A DNA stretch of 64,000 nucleotides from Tubulanus polymorphus (GCF_964204645.1 NC_134034.1:434001-498000); one strand, 5' to 3'. Shown: positions 1 to 16,397, counted from the stretch's first letter. The notes: generated by a model not told the origin, from the sequence alone. Numbers and translations: made by a program.

Positions 1-486
1 TTGCGACAACAGATTCTTGATTCAGAGATGATCTTACTGTAATGCTATCTGCTATTAGAGTGCCTGCTACAATTTCCACCTAAAGCTCAATCATCTATCA
101 TTTTCTAAATGATTCATTTTGCGCACTAGTGACGTTTTGTAAATGGTGAAATCAATTTCAAACTGCCGATGATTATTTGAAATCATCCTCTACCGGTTGA
201 GGGCAGACATAAAAATATCAGACACTCGTAACGGTCTTATGTCTATATTTCTACTTGTTTGAAAAGATTTTGTCGGGGCCGCAACTCATTGAATTCTGAC
301 CTGACATCGCGTCGAACCAGCACGGACGATGGGCAGCCGAACTAAAACATAGGGATATTTTTCGGTGTTTTGTGGTTTGAATAACCTGTAGTACCCTGAT
401 TTGAAACCCTGCGAAAAGCTGCAATCAGTCGATCTGTGACGTAACGATTCATGTTGCTATATCGAGCTAGTTGATTAAGTTCAACA
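1..486. other. No gene recognised
   Basis: AT-rich sequence without a convincing exon, RNA gene or repeat array. The only long frame on the minus strand (342-662) is the antisense of the acidic ORF that follows and has no ATG at its reported start. Confidence 0.4.
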
Positions 487-1026
487 ATGTTTTCTGTTAA
501 ATGCTCAAAAATGTTGATGCGCGTGGATGTTATTAAACACGACTCGGATGAAGATGAAATCATCAACGTTGTTGATGATGATGATGATGATGACGATGCC
601 AGTGGTCCAGCAGCAGCAGCCGCTACAAAGCGGCAACTGGTCTCGGGTCCTAGCATCCACACGTCACCGGCAAAACCTACACCTCATAGGCCCGATACAG
701 GCCTAAACCGTCACCAAAACTTTCGACGATATCTAGCGCCCCCTAGTGGTGATCGCGTATGTCGTCTGTTGAAGTTAGCGCGCGATCTCGGTCGATTACG
801 TCATCAAACTACACCACGTGACGGAACTACGGCGCAAATGACTGATAACCTTCACCTTCCAAACTTGCAGGACGAAGCCAGGAGCGGAGCCTCGGGAATT
901 CCAGATGCAAAAAGGCCCGAAACTACTGATAGAACTACCGTCTGCGGAAGGAGGAAGGTCTACAGCGTCGCAGAGAAGTTGGATATTGATGTCGACCATT
1001 CAGTTTTCAAAGGTGATGAAATTTAA
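487..1026 (+). CDS. Hypothetical acidic/basic low-complexity protein (doubtful ORF)
   Basis: This open frame of 179 codons starts at an ATG, with an in-frame stop just upstream at 472-474, and ends with TAA. The N-terminal third is acidic, with an eight-residue aspartate run from a GAT repeat near residues 32-39, followed by a short alanine run. The rest is basic and polar, without predicted membrane segments or recognisable domains. There is no signal peptide. A CTCF-like motif lies inside the frame (736-749). It could be a single-exon gene, the last exon of a gene, or a chance frame; the simple-sequence start argues for caution. I do not recognise a family. It is convergent with the MFSD6-like gene on the other strand. 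Confidence 0.3.
   Translation: MFSVKCSKMLMRVDVIKHDSDEDEIINVVDDDDDDDDASGPAAAAATKRQLVSGPSIHTSPAKPTPHRPDTGLNRHQNFRRYLAPPSGDRVCRLLKLARDLGRLRHQTTPRDGTTAQMTDNLHLPNLQDEARSGASGIPDAKRPETTDRTTVCGRRKVYSVAEKLDIDVDHSVFKGDEI
736..749 (-). promoter_or_regulatory. CTCF-core-like motif
   Basis: Read on the minus strand the sequence is CCACTAGGGGGCGC, identical to the conserved core of the animal CTCF binding consensus. A motif match alone does not show binding; it also lies inside a possible ORF. Confidence 0.35.
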
Positions 1027-1752
1027 GTCAAACTTTCAACACGGTATTCGTGGGGAATGAACCTAAGGTCTGAAGAATCACGTCTACAATTTATCAAAAA
1101 AAGTCGTCCTAAATCTATTTGCAGAAAATCTGGGAATTCCTTTTCACATGAATTTAGAGAATATCATCGCTGCTGATTCCATTCCGGCAGTGCAGGTTTA
1201 GACCTACTGACACTGACCCTGGGGATTGACAGCCTGTCAACGGAATATATCAGGCCCGAGAATGATTCCAGTGCAACCCTAGTGACCCGGGGGGTTCGGA
1301 GAAATTTGAATCACATCTTACGCAGTGTTTGCAACAAAAACTTCAGACAAAATTTACATTTATTTTGTAAAAAAAAGAACAATAAAATCATAATCATTTA
1401 TTTCTACTGTAATGTGATAAAATGTAACTAATAGATTATAACAAAATATCAATTTCAGGACGAAATTTTCGTCCCGACTTCTCTGAGATATAGACGAGTA
1501 TGTCGAGATCTGAAACTCATTAGAGATAAAATCTCAATATGTAAATCAGCTCGTCATTTGCATAAAACAAAATGTAACATAAATAATTCGATATTTGAAT
1601 AATACAAATGTGAATCAACTTTTTGCGATTTCGTTCATTTGTTTCAAGCACTAATACAAACTTTACAATACAATTAAAATTCAAATCAGAATATTAATGA
1701 ATCATGTTTTCTAATGTAGCTGGGTTAATTTCATTGCAAATGAATTTTTCCA
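1027..1752. other. Region 3' of the MFSD6-like gene; putative 3' UTR on minus strand
   Basis: AT-rich and free of coding potential. On the minus strand it directly follows the MFSD6-like stop codon and holds several AATAAA-type hexamers (TTTATT on the plus strand near 1359 and 1397), so part of it is probably that gene's 3' UTR. Confidence 0.4.
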
Positions 1753-4387
1753 TCAAGAGTCTGACGTATAATCTTCGTCTGCCGTTGCCTCGCTTTCGAT
1801 CTCAGCCTCGTTATCATCTCCTCCTCTCACGTACTTCCGGTGTTTCGACAGGACCTTCAATCGACAAAATACGAACGTAATGAATAAAATCAACGATAAA
1901 GAAATTTGAAAAAAAGTTAAAGAAAAACAATAATTTGTGATAGACGTATCCTTAGTGTCAAGGTCATTCGGCAGCAGAATCTTACAAATCGTAAACAGTT
2001 GAAGCTGACGACCACGAAAACGATGACAATCGCGCAGATGAGAAAAGTGTCTTGAGCACCGAAATGAAAGACGAGAACGCCACCTACGAAGCCGCCCAAA
2101 CCTGAATTGGAAATAAATCAAAATCAGAGTGACGTCATTCACTAACATTGCCAAGGACTCCAAACAGAGAGCCTGCACGGGCTTACCTGCTCCGACGCCC
2201 CAAATAAGCCCAAACAGAATGCCCATGATGGATCCGATAGTACTCTTGGGCATACCTTCACTAACACAACATATCAAAGCTGACCAAACTGCAGCGAATG
2301 TCATGCCTGAAATAAATATAGGTTAGATAATGTATTTAAACCACCCGCGTGCCAGCAGAAATTCCGCTAGGGGGCCGTTACGTGCTGCCACCAACTATTA
2401 ATAACATACCGGTGAAAAATTCGGTAGGTAGCGATACCCAGTGTGACTGGACCAGGTAATACACGAATAGCCGCACAACGAAACATATCATACCAAACGA
2501 CAACAGAGCCGCGTGGCCGTCCGTAACGATTCACGAAAATTGTCGACGTCATAAACATCACAACTTCACCGACAGCAGACGACAACCCAGACAGTCCGAT
2601 CACGGTGTAAGATACCCCTAGAAATGAGGACATTTAAATCAGAAATGGCCGATAGAGGTCGTCACTCGGGTCAGACTATGTTTTTAAGTCTGTTCTAGGG
2701 CTTTAAGGTTGTTGCACATGATGACCAGTAGGGGGCGCTTCATCCCATATATCGTCACTTGTCAGACCTCGGATGAAGCCATCGGGGACACTTTTTGGAC
2801 GCAGTAACCACCAGGGGGCGCTCAGCGCTTTTGTAACTAATCGCGTCTCTGATTGGTCGATTGCTCACCTATATCATGTAAATGCCAGTTCAGAAAAGAC
2901 CACATGACTCCCATCACTATGGCAACCATAAGTGTTGATACTATATAGGAACCGTTGTCAAGGCGATACAAGATCGATAACAGTCGTTTAATTGAGTATT
3001 CTTCGAGGGAGAGGAATTTGTGAGAGTTGTGTCGACCGGTGTAGTCTGTATCGATTCCGCCGAGTTTTATAGGTATAGCGATGAAACAGGCCAATACGAA
3101 TAGAACAGAAGCGACAATAAACGCTGGTCGAAATGTAGGGTCGAACCCGGGACCGCCTGTCGCTGGAGTCAGAGCCGTATTAGATAACATCAATCCGACA
3201 GTGCAATAACTGAAAAACAAAACATAAATTGGTAGAAAATTCTGATATCGATATAGATTTATATAGATGTATATTCTATGATGTCATAGGAGAATCATGG
3301 AGGAAGCCATCATTATTATATGTATCGACTATTGAGGTTGTGTTTCATCAAGGGGATATGTGCAGGAGCATGGAGACAGAAGCAGCAATCTTTTCCAGGA
3401 GAGTCTTTAGATCAAATTACTTTGTAGGCAATTTGATGATGTCATAGGGGGATTTATGGAGGCAGACATCTTTTCTAGAAGTGTCTATAGATAAAATAGT
3501 AGACAATTTGATGATGTCATAGTGGGATTTATGGGGACAGAAATCTGTTATAGAAGTGTCTATTGATGGAAAGGTAGACAATTTGATGATGTCATAGTGG
3601 GATTTATCTAGAAGATAGATACCTGAGGCCGTATCCGCATGTACCGAGCATCCGGTATCCTCCATATTGCCTTCTCGAGTCGCTGGAGTCGTGTATAACC
3701 TCCAGAGTTGCGGTATCCACTAACGGCACACACGGACTCGAGAATAACGTCGTCACAAATATCATAGCAACGAGAATCGTAAATTTCACTTCTAAACTGA
3801 TTGGTGGTGATGAAAGAATGTTTGCACTCGGCTCCGAGTTTAATGAGGAAATATTTGAATTTCGACCGTTATTTTCTGGCGGTTTAACACGTTTTGATTG
3901 GTTCGAGCTTATCGTCATATTCAAATTAGTATATCCAGACGAATGATGATTGGTGGAATTATCTGTATCACGTGCCGCCATTCTTGTAATCGATTGGTTC
4001 GCCGCGCCTTGCGTCGACGTCACGTGTGAGAAGCCGAAGAAAGTGGTCGCCAACAGTAAACTAGTCAACACGATCCAACCAGTGAGCGACACGAACAGAA
4101 TTAGTTTACGACAGCGGAAGTAGTCGGCCACACAACCCCAAACGGGGCAGACTACCGCGAATATAAATGTGCGTCCTCCTGTTAGAATACCGATCTGTTT
4201 CGCGTCCATTCCATAACTTTTATAGAAAATCGATAAGTAAGGGATGACAGCGCCAATAGCGGCGAAAACGAGAAAATATAACATTTTAGGCAGCGCCCTC
4301 TCGCGGGCAGTCGTCTTCGACTTCCGGTTCTCTTTCAATATCGCTACGTCCTTCATCTTGCGATCCTGGTACCTATATAGGGGCTAC
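1753..4387 (-). CDS. MFSD6-like: MFSD6-like major facilitator superfamily transporter (apparent frameshift in exon 3)
   Basis: A multi-pass membrane protein of the MFSD6 branch of the major facilitator superfamily; the transported substrate is unknown. Coding exons in transcript order are 4356-3623, 3209-2869, 2617-2410, 2306-2187, 2101-1986 and 1854-1753, all GT-AG with matching phases. The 4357-4387 stretch after the acceptor is 5' UTR. The start is the ATG at 4356 (MKDVAIL). Exon 1 encodes the first helices with PYLSIFYKSYGM and GRTFIFAVVCPVWGCVADY, then a long Asn/Ser-rich loop with several N-glycosylation sequons, typical of the family. Later exons encode family-like LPTEFFTGMTFAAVWSA and a C-terminal acidic tail. 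About 538 residues are expected. Exon 3 contains a 4-nt tandem duplication (2517-2524) that breaks the frame; without it the phases close exactly. This is therefore an assembly error, an allele, or an incipient pseudogene. A possible upstream non-coding exon has a donor near 5366, which is uncertain. Confidence 0.85.
2517..2524 (-). other. 4-nt tandem duplication causing a frameshift in the MFSD6-like gene
   Basis: The minus strand reads ACGGACGG where one ACGG would keep the frame. Upstream the frame ends at VNRYG; downstream the family-like frame resumes one phase over as GHAALLSFGMICF. Exon 3 is 208 nt, and 204 nt would satisfy both flanking phases. Confidence 0.75.
2725..2739 (+). promoter_or_regulatory. 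CTCF-core-like motif in MFSD6-like intron
   Basis: The sequence CCAGTAGGGGGCGCT closely matches the animal CTCF core. It lies 83 bp from a second match in the same orientation, both within the second intron of the MFSD6-like gene. Confidence 0.35.
2808..2822 (+). promoter_or_regulatory. CTCF-core-like motif in MFSD6-like intron
   Basis: The sequence CCACCAGGGGGCGCT is a full match to the CTCF core consensus. It is intronic and in the same orientation as the match at 2725-2739. Confidence 0.4.
3410..3612. repeat. 79-bp-family (R79) repeat array in MFSD6-like intron 1
   Basis: About three copies carry the core ATTTGATGATGTCATAGNGG followed by a segment ending in tagaagtgtctatagat. The array reaches to within about 10 bp of the donor site of coding exon 1 and fills roughly half of that intron. 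Confidence 0.85.
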
Positions 4388-6924
4388 CTGCAAAATAGAG
4401 CAGAAAAATGCACTAAATCATTTTCATTTCGAATGCGCCATGGTTTACGTTTACGGTTACGTTTAGCTATTGCTCGCCAAGAACCACTGATGCACTTTTA
4501 ATGATTAATCAGATATCATCCATGTATTGATGTCTATTGAATTGAGAAGCGACATCGCTACAGCTGTTAGTGAAATATAATGGGTAACATTCGGCGTGGA
4601 GTTCATGAACTAGAAAATTATCGTTTTGGCGTCCAATCAATATCGTACATACAACATAGGTCTGAGATATAACCTCGGGTGCCATACACGACCCACGCTT
4701 CAGACGGGCAAACTCGACTTAAAACCTAACTATAACCGTATAACCCTGATCACACGGAGTCAAATTTGGCCCGATTGAAATTTGGTCCGTACCCAATTAG
4801 AGAGCGGGTTCACGCGCAAACTACTCACTCGATACTAAACAATGCTTAAACAAAGCGAAGCGAGTCACTTCCGGAACCATTTGCAATTCAAACGCTGATT
4901 ATTCCGGTGTTAAATTTGGCTCTGACCTGGTCCGCCATTTCTGGTCAGGCCAAACAGGCACTAGTCAATTTGGCACCCGTGTGAACAGTTGTTCCGGGCC
5001 ATATTTGGCCCGTGCCAAACACGCGCGTGTGATCGCGGCTTGTGAAACTCTGTTGACAGCAGCACATTCGTTAGAATATCTCTACGAAATTTGATACAAT
5101 ATTGATAATTGGACCTTACATGGAGTATTAATATCTAATTAAATGGACACAATTAAAACCAAAGTAAAGTGAGTCAATAATACCGATATATAACGACAAA
5201 GATGGAATCCAAGAAAGTTTGATTTAAACTTATAATCTATAGATTCGATGTTAGTCATCCTTATGAATACTGATTTCCTAGTTCTTTCACATCATTCTCT
5301 CGGCGTTTCACCATTGTTAACAAAGAAAGGATTGTGTCATGTAGAAAGTTCAGTCAAACCACGTACCTGGAATAACAATCGCATGAAGTCGATTATCACA
5401 TGTTCATTTACTGTTTTTCCTCTCTGAATTCGGCCGTTATTTTTGTAATTGACGGAGCAGACGATCGACTATCACGAACCGCCGACATGCGGTGACTTGT
5501 AAAACATCGGGGACACATCTCGCGCATCTGTTCTTCACACAAGTAATCAATACATGACAAATGACGATACTAATTAACCAATCAATACTCGATCGTTTCG
5601 TAAACAACTTACATAAATGATTTCTCTCGTGACGTCACTGTGTTGTTGTGTTCAAATTGTTTTATTTAAAAGGTAGTTCCGGAAATTTCGACACTTCGAC
5701 CATTTCAACACTTTCCATAATACCTCGCTGGTAACTGTAATATGTACAAGTCGTTCAACAATAGCGTATCCGGCAACAGGTGTATTGTGGGTATTGTCCC
5801 AGGTGGTCGATGGGAATCATTTTGAATTTGAAGAAAGTTTGGGTTATTACATCATCCTCACTTGCCAGGGTTTGTGCTGGATAACCTTCGAAGACAGTTG
5901 ACCGCCCAGCAGAGGCTACACTCCTCTCATCCCTCTCTCCTCTCCTCTCTCTCCTTCTTCCTCTCTCCTCTTTCCAACCCAGACTTTGAACCAATAAATC
6001 AAAAATAAAAACATCTAATTTCAAACAAATCATTTATAAACTAAATCTGCATTTATTTATCTATTCTTAGCGCTTTGATTTTATCATCTTTTAGAATCAG
6101 TTTAAAACTGGAAATAAAAATTCAATTTCCAATGAATTCTTGGAACAACTTGTTAAATATGAATACTCAAAACTATGCCTATAAGCTCATAATGTAAAGG
6201 TAAAGGAAAGTATCTGAGAGAAGGGTACCGGAATATATAATTGGGTGCAGTTGCACAGTCGTTAATCAAGTCCAAAAGTCGTCTTAAACCTGGCTGAGGG
6301 GTCGGTACAAGTTTTAAAGGTATAGCGCAGAAAAATGTTAAAATCATTTCTAGTGATGCGGTCTTCGGGACTAATTAGAGCAAAACATAATAACTAAACA
6401 TAATTTTATTGAATCGTTGAAGTCATTGAGAATTAGAAGGTCGTCATTAGTAATTATTTTACTGGCTTTGATCATAATGATTCCTATATTGTAGATATAT
6501 ATAATACATGTGATATGATATTTATTCAATTTTCAAAAACATCAGCAAATGTAAGTGCAGCAATAAAGCCGTGCTTCACATTTCGGCTTCATCCCAAACA
6601 CTGACACCCGAAACCAGTGATCAGTTTAACAGAATCGACTTTTAAATCGATTCTGTGAAACGATTATAATTTGTAATCGGTTATTATGCAATTAACACCT
6701 TTTACTTTATCCCGACATTGACCGAATTGAACCAGTAGACCTTGTGAGAAATCAGCCCTTTCAAATTCGGATTCTGAAAATGCATGAGCTTTAGACTCCT
6801 TAAAACTGATCAGCTGAACAACCATTGGTCAGGAAGTTGGGCGGAGAGACAAGCAGTAGGTCTGAGAGCTATTACACTGCATACATGGCTCGGTAAAAAC
6901 TGATCCGATGATTCATCGGGCAGA

Positions 6925-7085
6925 CAGACAGACTTGTACACAAATAGACAGACATACAGACAGACAGCAGCTAGACAATAGGCTAGACAGTTACACATAC
7001 CGGTACATAAATTACAGACAACGAGATAGACAGACATTACATACAGCAAGAAAGACAGCAGACAATTAGACAGGCAGACAGTTCA
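6925..7085. repeat. CAGA-rich microsatellite
   Basis: Degenerate runs of cagacaga and tagacagac interrupted by unique bases. Frames read through it are low-complexity artefacts. Confidence 0.7.
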
Positions 7086-7761
7086 GACACACGAGTTCAT
7101 TAAGCTGTGTACACAATGCTGCATCGCAGCTAACAGGTAGAACAAAGTACACTGAACAGGTAGAAGGCTCTGGTCCAGTAATGATTCAACTACAACCAAT
7201 TAAACAGTACAATGTTAATATTCAAGGCTTTTAAGAGAAAGTTTGAGACTAAACCAGCCTCACTGAAATTATAAACAGTTAATCGCAGGACATCAACGAT
7301 TTTTATGATTAGTTACTTATGACGACCTTCTCATTCTCGATGACTTCTATGATTCAGTAAAATTATGATTAGTAACTAATGATCACCTAATCATTGTCAA
7401 GACTTAAACGATTCAAGAACAGTTACATATTAGAGAAAGCGTGAATTAAATCTTTGTTAAAACCGTCCAATATTTTGTATTTTCAGCTCCGAGACAAAGG
7501 AAATCAATATTCTCTACAGCTGCCTAATTTCAATGTAATGCGATATTATTTGACAGTCGTCTGAGTGGTTGTGAGAATTAAAACCAATTGAAACCGTTCT
7601 ATTGATTTAAAACCGCTATAATCAATTTGTATTCGTACATGCAGTAAAACATATTTTTAATATCGACTTCACAAACACGGGACCTGAAATCTACAGAATC
7701 GTCGGAGCAGAATGTTGTCATCAAAGGTAATTTGTTAATAGTTCTCTTCTGTTAAACTGTT

Positions 7762-7927
7762 GAATCCTCTATTGTCGCAGTAGTTGATGTCCTAGTGCAC
7801 ATAAGTGACACCTGGGTATTAGCGACACCTGGTGGATCCTCACACAATTAGAATCATCTATTATTGCCGCAGTAGTTGTGGTCCTACACTGCACACGAGT
7901 GACACCTGGTGGATCCTCAATTACTTT
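7762..7927 (+). repeat. About 80-bp repeat, two copies, related to 56908-57095
   Basis: Two copies contain cctctattgtcgcagtagtt, a gatgtccta/gcac segment and gacacctggtggatcctca. The same unit occurs in a PPIP5K intron at 56908-57095, so it is a dispersed repeat family with local tandem copies. Confidence 0.8.
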
Positions 7928-8076
7928 AGGTGCCCGGGCGACTACATAGTCCTCAGTTGGAATGCCGTGGGCTGATTTCTTTTCTTATTTCCACAAGATC
8001 ACTTTGAATCTAGTTTTTGTAGAAATAATGGTTGAAAATACAGAGCTTTCATATCGAGATACTTTCCTTTCAGCAT

Positions 8077-8301
8077 ATGGTCGTTTTAGTTCTGATGATG
8101 GTCGCTAGCGGCGCTTATTCCAAATTCCAATTCCTTGTTCGCTTGTGTATAGAATGTGTTGAAAAATGTATTTCTCAATGTGCTCTTCAATTTGAAAACA
8201 CTGAGCAGCGTAAATGTATTGACGACTGTAGTAACAGTCGTTGTCGAAATCTAAACTGCGGTCTTGTGAAGTATGTGGTCAGGTTCCCTGGTGGTGTGTA
8301 G
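8077..8301 (+). CDS. Small secreted cysteine-rich peptide (74 aa, 8 Cys)
   Basis: The ATG at 8077 lies three bases after a good acceptor (tttcctttcag, ending 8073), so an upstream non-coding exon is likely. The product begins with a hydrophobic signal peptide (MVVLVLMMVASGAYS). The mature part holds eight cysteines in the order C-x2-C-x3-C-x3-C-x10-C-x3-C-x4-C-x4-C. The inner C-x3-C-x10-C-x3-C resembles a disulfide-linked helical hairpin. A polyadenylation hexamer follows the stop by 12 bases. The function is unknown; secreted peptides of this size include hormones, antimicrobial or defence peptides and other hairpin peptides, and nothing here decides between them. The frame is small and no family is recognised, but signal peptide, cysteine spacing, acceptor and poly(A) signal together support a real gene. 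Confidence 0.6.
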   Translation: MVVLVLMMVASGAYSKFQFLVRLCIECVEKCISQCALQFENTEQRKCIDDCSNSRCRNLNCGLVKYVVRFPGGV

Positions 8302-8312
8302 AGATGAATACA

Positions 8313-8318
8313 AATAAA
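8313..8318 (+). terminator. Polyadenylation signal AATAAA
   Basis: A canonical AATAAA begins 12 bases after the stop codon of the secreted peptide gene, consistent with a very short 3' UTR. Confidence 0.5.
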
Positions 8319-8429
8319 TAGCACCTAACGTAAATTCGTTTCGTTTGGTAGTTTTTCAATTTATGCTGGAAATTAGATCGATACGCCCTTTAGTGGTAGA
8401 TAAATCGATGGAAAACAATGATGACGTCA

Positions 8430-8632
8430 CTCGTTCTTAGTTGAAGATTGGTTTTAGACCTAAAATGAGCTTAAACCGGTCTTAGTTGTTAGATTGACCA
8501 TAGACCAAATTGAGCTTAGACCACCGGTCTTAAATTGTTAGATTGGTTATAAAAACAAAATGAGCTTAAACTGGTTTAAAGTTGTTAGATTGGTTATAGA
8601 AATATAGGAAAGTGTTAGACTGGTTTTAAACA
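8430..8632. repeat. Degenerate family C palindromic-element sequence
   Basis: Repeated fragments of gttagattggttatagaaN and gagcttagactggtctta match the interior of the family C palindromic elements at 32728-33007, 56222-56352 and 58560-58720. They immediately precede the stop codon of the GPCR on the other strand. Confidence 0.6.
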
Positions 8633-8633
8633 C

Positions 8634-13449
<4,816 letters not shown>

Positions 13450-14327
13450 GACGACAACGGATAATAGCAGAAACAATTAAACTTAATAGACACAATGCGA
13501 GTTACATATTCCAGTTTGGACCGACTATCTCCTCGATCCTCAGTTCATCCCACTCACTGTCATACGAAGGCATGAGCCCTGCAGTCCAAGGGCTTTTCTT
13601 TGAACAGTACTTTAAAGCTTGACCGCCTTGCTCTCAGACCCTATAGGCAGGGATTACTTGATCAATAAGTTGCTGCGATGGTACCAGCTCTTCACTCTGT
13701 GGAGGGAAGATCGATCAGTTCGGACACTCACGCCTCGCTCCCGGTTCCGTCGTGAGAGTCCAGTCAAGTTACCATTACACACCCTGTTTATAATTTCACT
13801 TTCTATAATTTTCTCCTATGCGTGATATTCACTATAGTGTCAGTACTATTCCCCTGTTCTGTGTCTGGGGATGATGAATGCTGTTTGTACCGATACGGGT
13901 TCTGTGTGTGCGGTGTGTCTATCTGAATAGCTCGTTTATGATATGAAGCATCATTCATTATGTACTCTACACTAACAGTGGCAGTACACAGTACACACTC
14001 ACTCATACCGATAGCTCTACGTGCAGCAGTTTGTTTGCCTTTTTTTCTGCAATTATAGAATGTGGCGGTGCGGTAGAACAAGTCACGTGATAAAGCGGCC
14101 AGTAACAAGCGCGGAAGACACTCATTCTACCAGTAGTAGTGTTTTGTACTATAGCGAATGGAACCCAATTTTGACAAACCTCTGGCACCAAAATATTTTA
14201 CTGTCTGATAAGGCCGATACTACTATTGAAGTCGGCGAACTACTGAACAATTAGTACTGTAATTAATGAATTATTGACAACTGATTTTTATCGCAGATTT
14301 TAGCCGCACGACAGATCTGGACCGGCA

Positions 14328-14459
14328 AGTGCTGCCCCTATGTTTATCGTTAACGGTAAACACGTAAACTAACTAATCTGCACGATATTCCTACTGCGGC
14401 ACGCGAGTAATAAGTTAGTTCACACATTCACCGTCAACGATATGTATAGGGGCAGCACT
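14328..14459. mobile_element. MITE-like element with about 45-bp terminal inverted repeats
   Basis: The left end begins AGTGCTGCCCCTATGTTTAT and the right end is its imperfect reverse complement (ATAGGGGCAGCACT at 14446-14459). Inner arms (acgtaaactaact / agttagttcacac) continue the match with a short unpaired centre. It has no coding capacity. Other copies were not seen in the window. Confidence 0.7.
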
Positions 14460-14818
14460 AGACGGTTGAGATTTCACATGGCTCAATATTCCTTCTGTGG
14501 CATGCGAATAAAACAAAATTTTTGAAATGTATGAATTCTTTCATTGATATTCATGAATACTATTTTTTTTCTAAATTAGTTTCAGCCTCTATAGAACTCT
14601 TACACGAGGCCCTATGCAGGCTTTTCGGACCACGGAATATATATTTATATTTATAAGCACCATCAGATTCTAACAGCAGCAACAGCAGCAGCTCCAGCAC
14701 CAGCAGCAGCTCCGGCGACAGTGGATGAGACAAAAATAACTCACAACAAAATCAATAATATTTAGTATTGAGGAATATTATATTTCAATAGAACCGGTTT
14801 TTATATTCATATTGTACA

Positions 14819-14908
14819 TATTACATGTACATGTACATATTACATGTACATGTACATATTACATGTACATGTACATATTACATTTACATATTAAATGTAC
14901 ATGTACAA
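14819..14908. repeat. ACATGTACATGT-type microsatellite
   Basis: Alternating tacatgtacatgtacatat units of about 25 bp, with partial self-complementarity. Confidence 0.85.
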
Positions 14909-15390
14909 TGTACATGTATAGACAATGGAATCATTGTATCAATCACCACATTACAATATAGGGTTTATAATTATACTAAATCGTTGAAGTCATTGACATT
15001 TTCTTTTTGAAGTCATTAAGAATGAGAAGGTCGTCATTAGTAACTATATAGTCATACTTTTACTGAATCTTTGAAATCAGTGAGAATGAGAAGGACTTAG
15101 ATTTATAGTTACTTCAAACCCTGATCAATATAAATCAGTTAAAGCTATTATTTTGTGACACCCGGACACCTTTGTGAATAGTAAATTTGCTGCTTATTTC
15201 TGGTGAATTTATTTAAAACACCCAGTGTTCAATTTATAACTAAAATAAATATATCTATTTTTGACATCGCACTTTCACCATTTCCTATCACAGAACTTAT
15301 AATTGATCAAACCCTCAACAAAAAAATGTTTATTTTACCAGTGTATAATATTCAAGTATATAATTTTTTCCAGAATAAATGAATGCCTCC

Positions 15391-15690
15391 CCCTATGACA
15401 TCATCAAATCTTAATGGATCTTATAAATCCCCCTATGACATCATCAGATGTTAATGGATCTTATAAATCCCACTATGACATCGTCAAATCTAAATGGATC
15501 TTATAAATCCACCTATGACATCATCAAATATTAATGGATCTTATAAATCCACCTATGACATCATCAAATCTTAATGGATCTTATATATCGCCCTATGACA
15601 TCATCAAATCTTAATGGATCTTATAAATCCACCTATGACATCATCAAATCTGAATGGATCTTATAAATCAACCTTAAGACATCATCAGAT
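15391..15690. repeat. 40-bp tandem repeat, eight copies
   Basis: The period is exactly 40 bp, with a ccctatgacatcatcaaat core followed by cttaatggatcttataaat. The core is the reverse complement of the conserved part of the 79-bp family, so the two repeats are related, with different flanking halves. Confidence 0.9.
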
Positions 15691-16397
15691 GTAAATGAAT
15701 CTAAAGGGATGACAATATAGGGGGATTTACTGAATTAGTCATCAGGTTCTAGAGTAAAGACCGATATAGTCACCGTGTAAACTGTCTGTTTGAAGTGTTG
15801 AGGTTTAAAAATCCCAGTTGCCAGATTCATTTAACATAATTACATATCTTTAGGGCCCAGTTCACTGGATCCAAATTAAAAACTCGTACCCAAGTTAAAC
15901 TGGATTCAAATTGATTACATAATATACATTGAACCATATCATATACAATTTACAATGCTGCAGACCCAGGCATACCCGACACAAACCCCGGGGTAGGTCG
16001 TTTAACCGTTGAAACCGGGTTCACTATTTCTGTTCAGGTATTTCTTCAATCAAATCAACAACAATAATAAACTATTTATAACATTATGAATTATTTACAA
16101 TATATATATTTATAATGTTTTATACCCGGCACTGAGTAATATTTATATAGGTAACAATAACGAATGAACCATCGATGATCAGAGACCAAAACAACTGCCG
16201 TACTTACAGACTCAAAACATGTATTAGTTTGGAATATATGTTTGACCCTCAGATAAAGAGCATGCAATAATACAGAACTGAACGTAGTTTTATCTGACTC
16301 GCGTTCTTAAAGCAGGAAAAAAAACAATGAAATAAAGAAGAATTCTCGAATAAAGTTAAATGAACTGAAAATAGTGAATCTTTCATCTCTATACTAT

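Larger units (their letters stand above)
4388..8073. other. Gene-poor region between MFSD6-like gene and secreted peptide gene
   Basis: No coding exon can be supported. It holds an imperfect inverted-repeat stretch (about 4745-5035, ends near GATCACACG and CGTGTGATC), a pyrimidine-rich tract (5926-5972), a CAGA microsatellite (6925-7085) and a repeated block at 7762-7927. Its right end probably contains 5' exons and the promoter of the cysteine-rich peptide gene. The left end may contain an untranslated first exon of the MFSD6-like gene. Confidence 0.5.

Noticed and set aside
5755-6347. Two minus-strand frames of 92 and 64 codons
   Set aside because: One runs through a pyrimidine/purine low-complexity tract; neither shows splice signals, domains or a usual start context.
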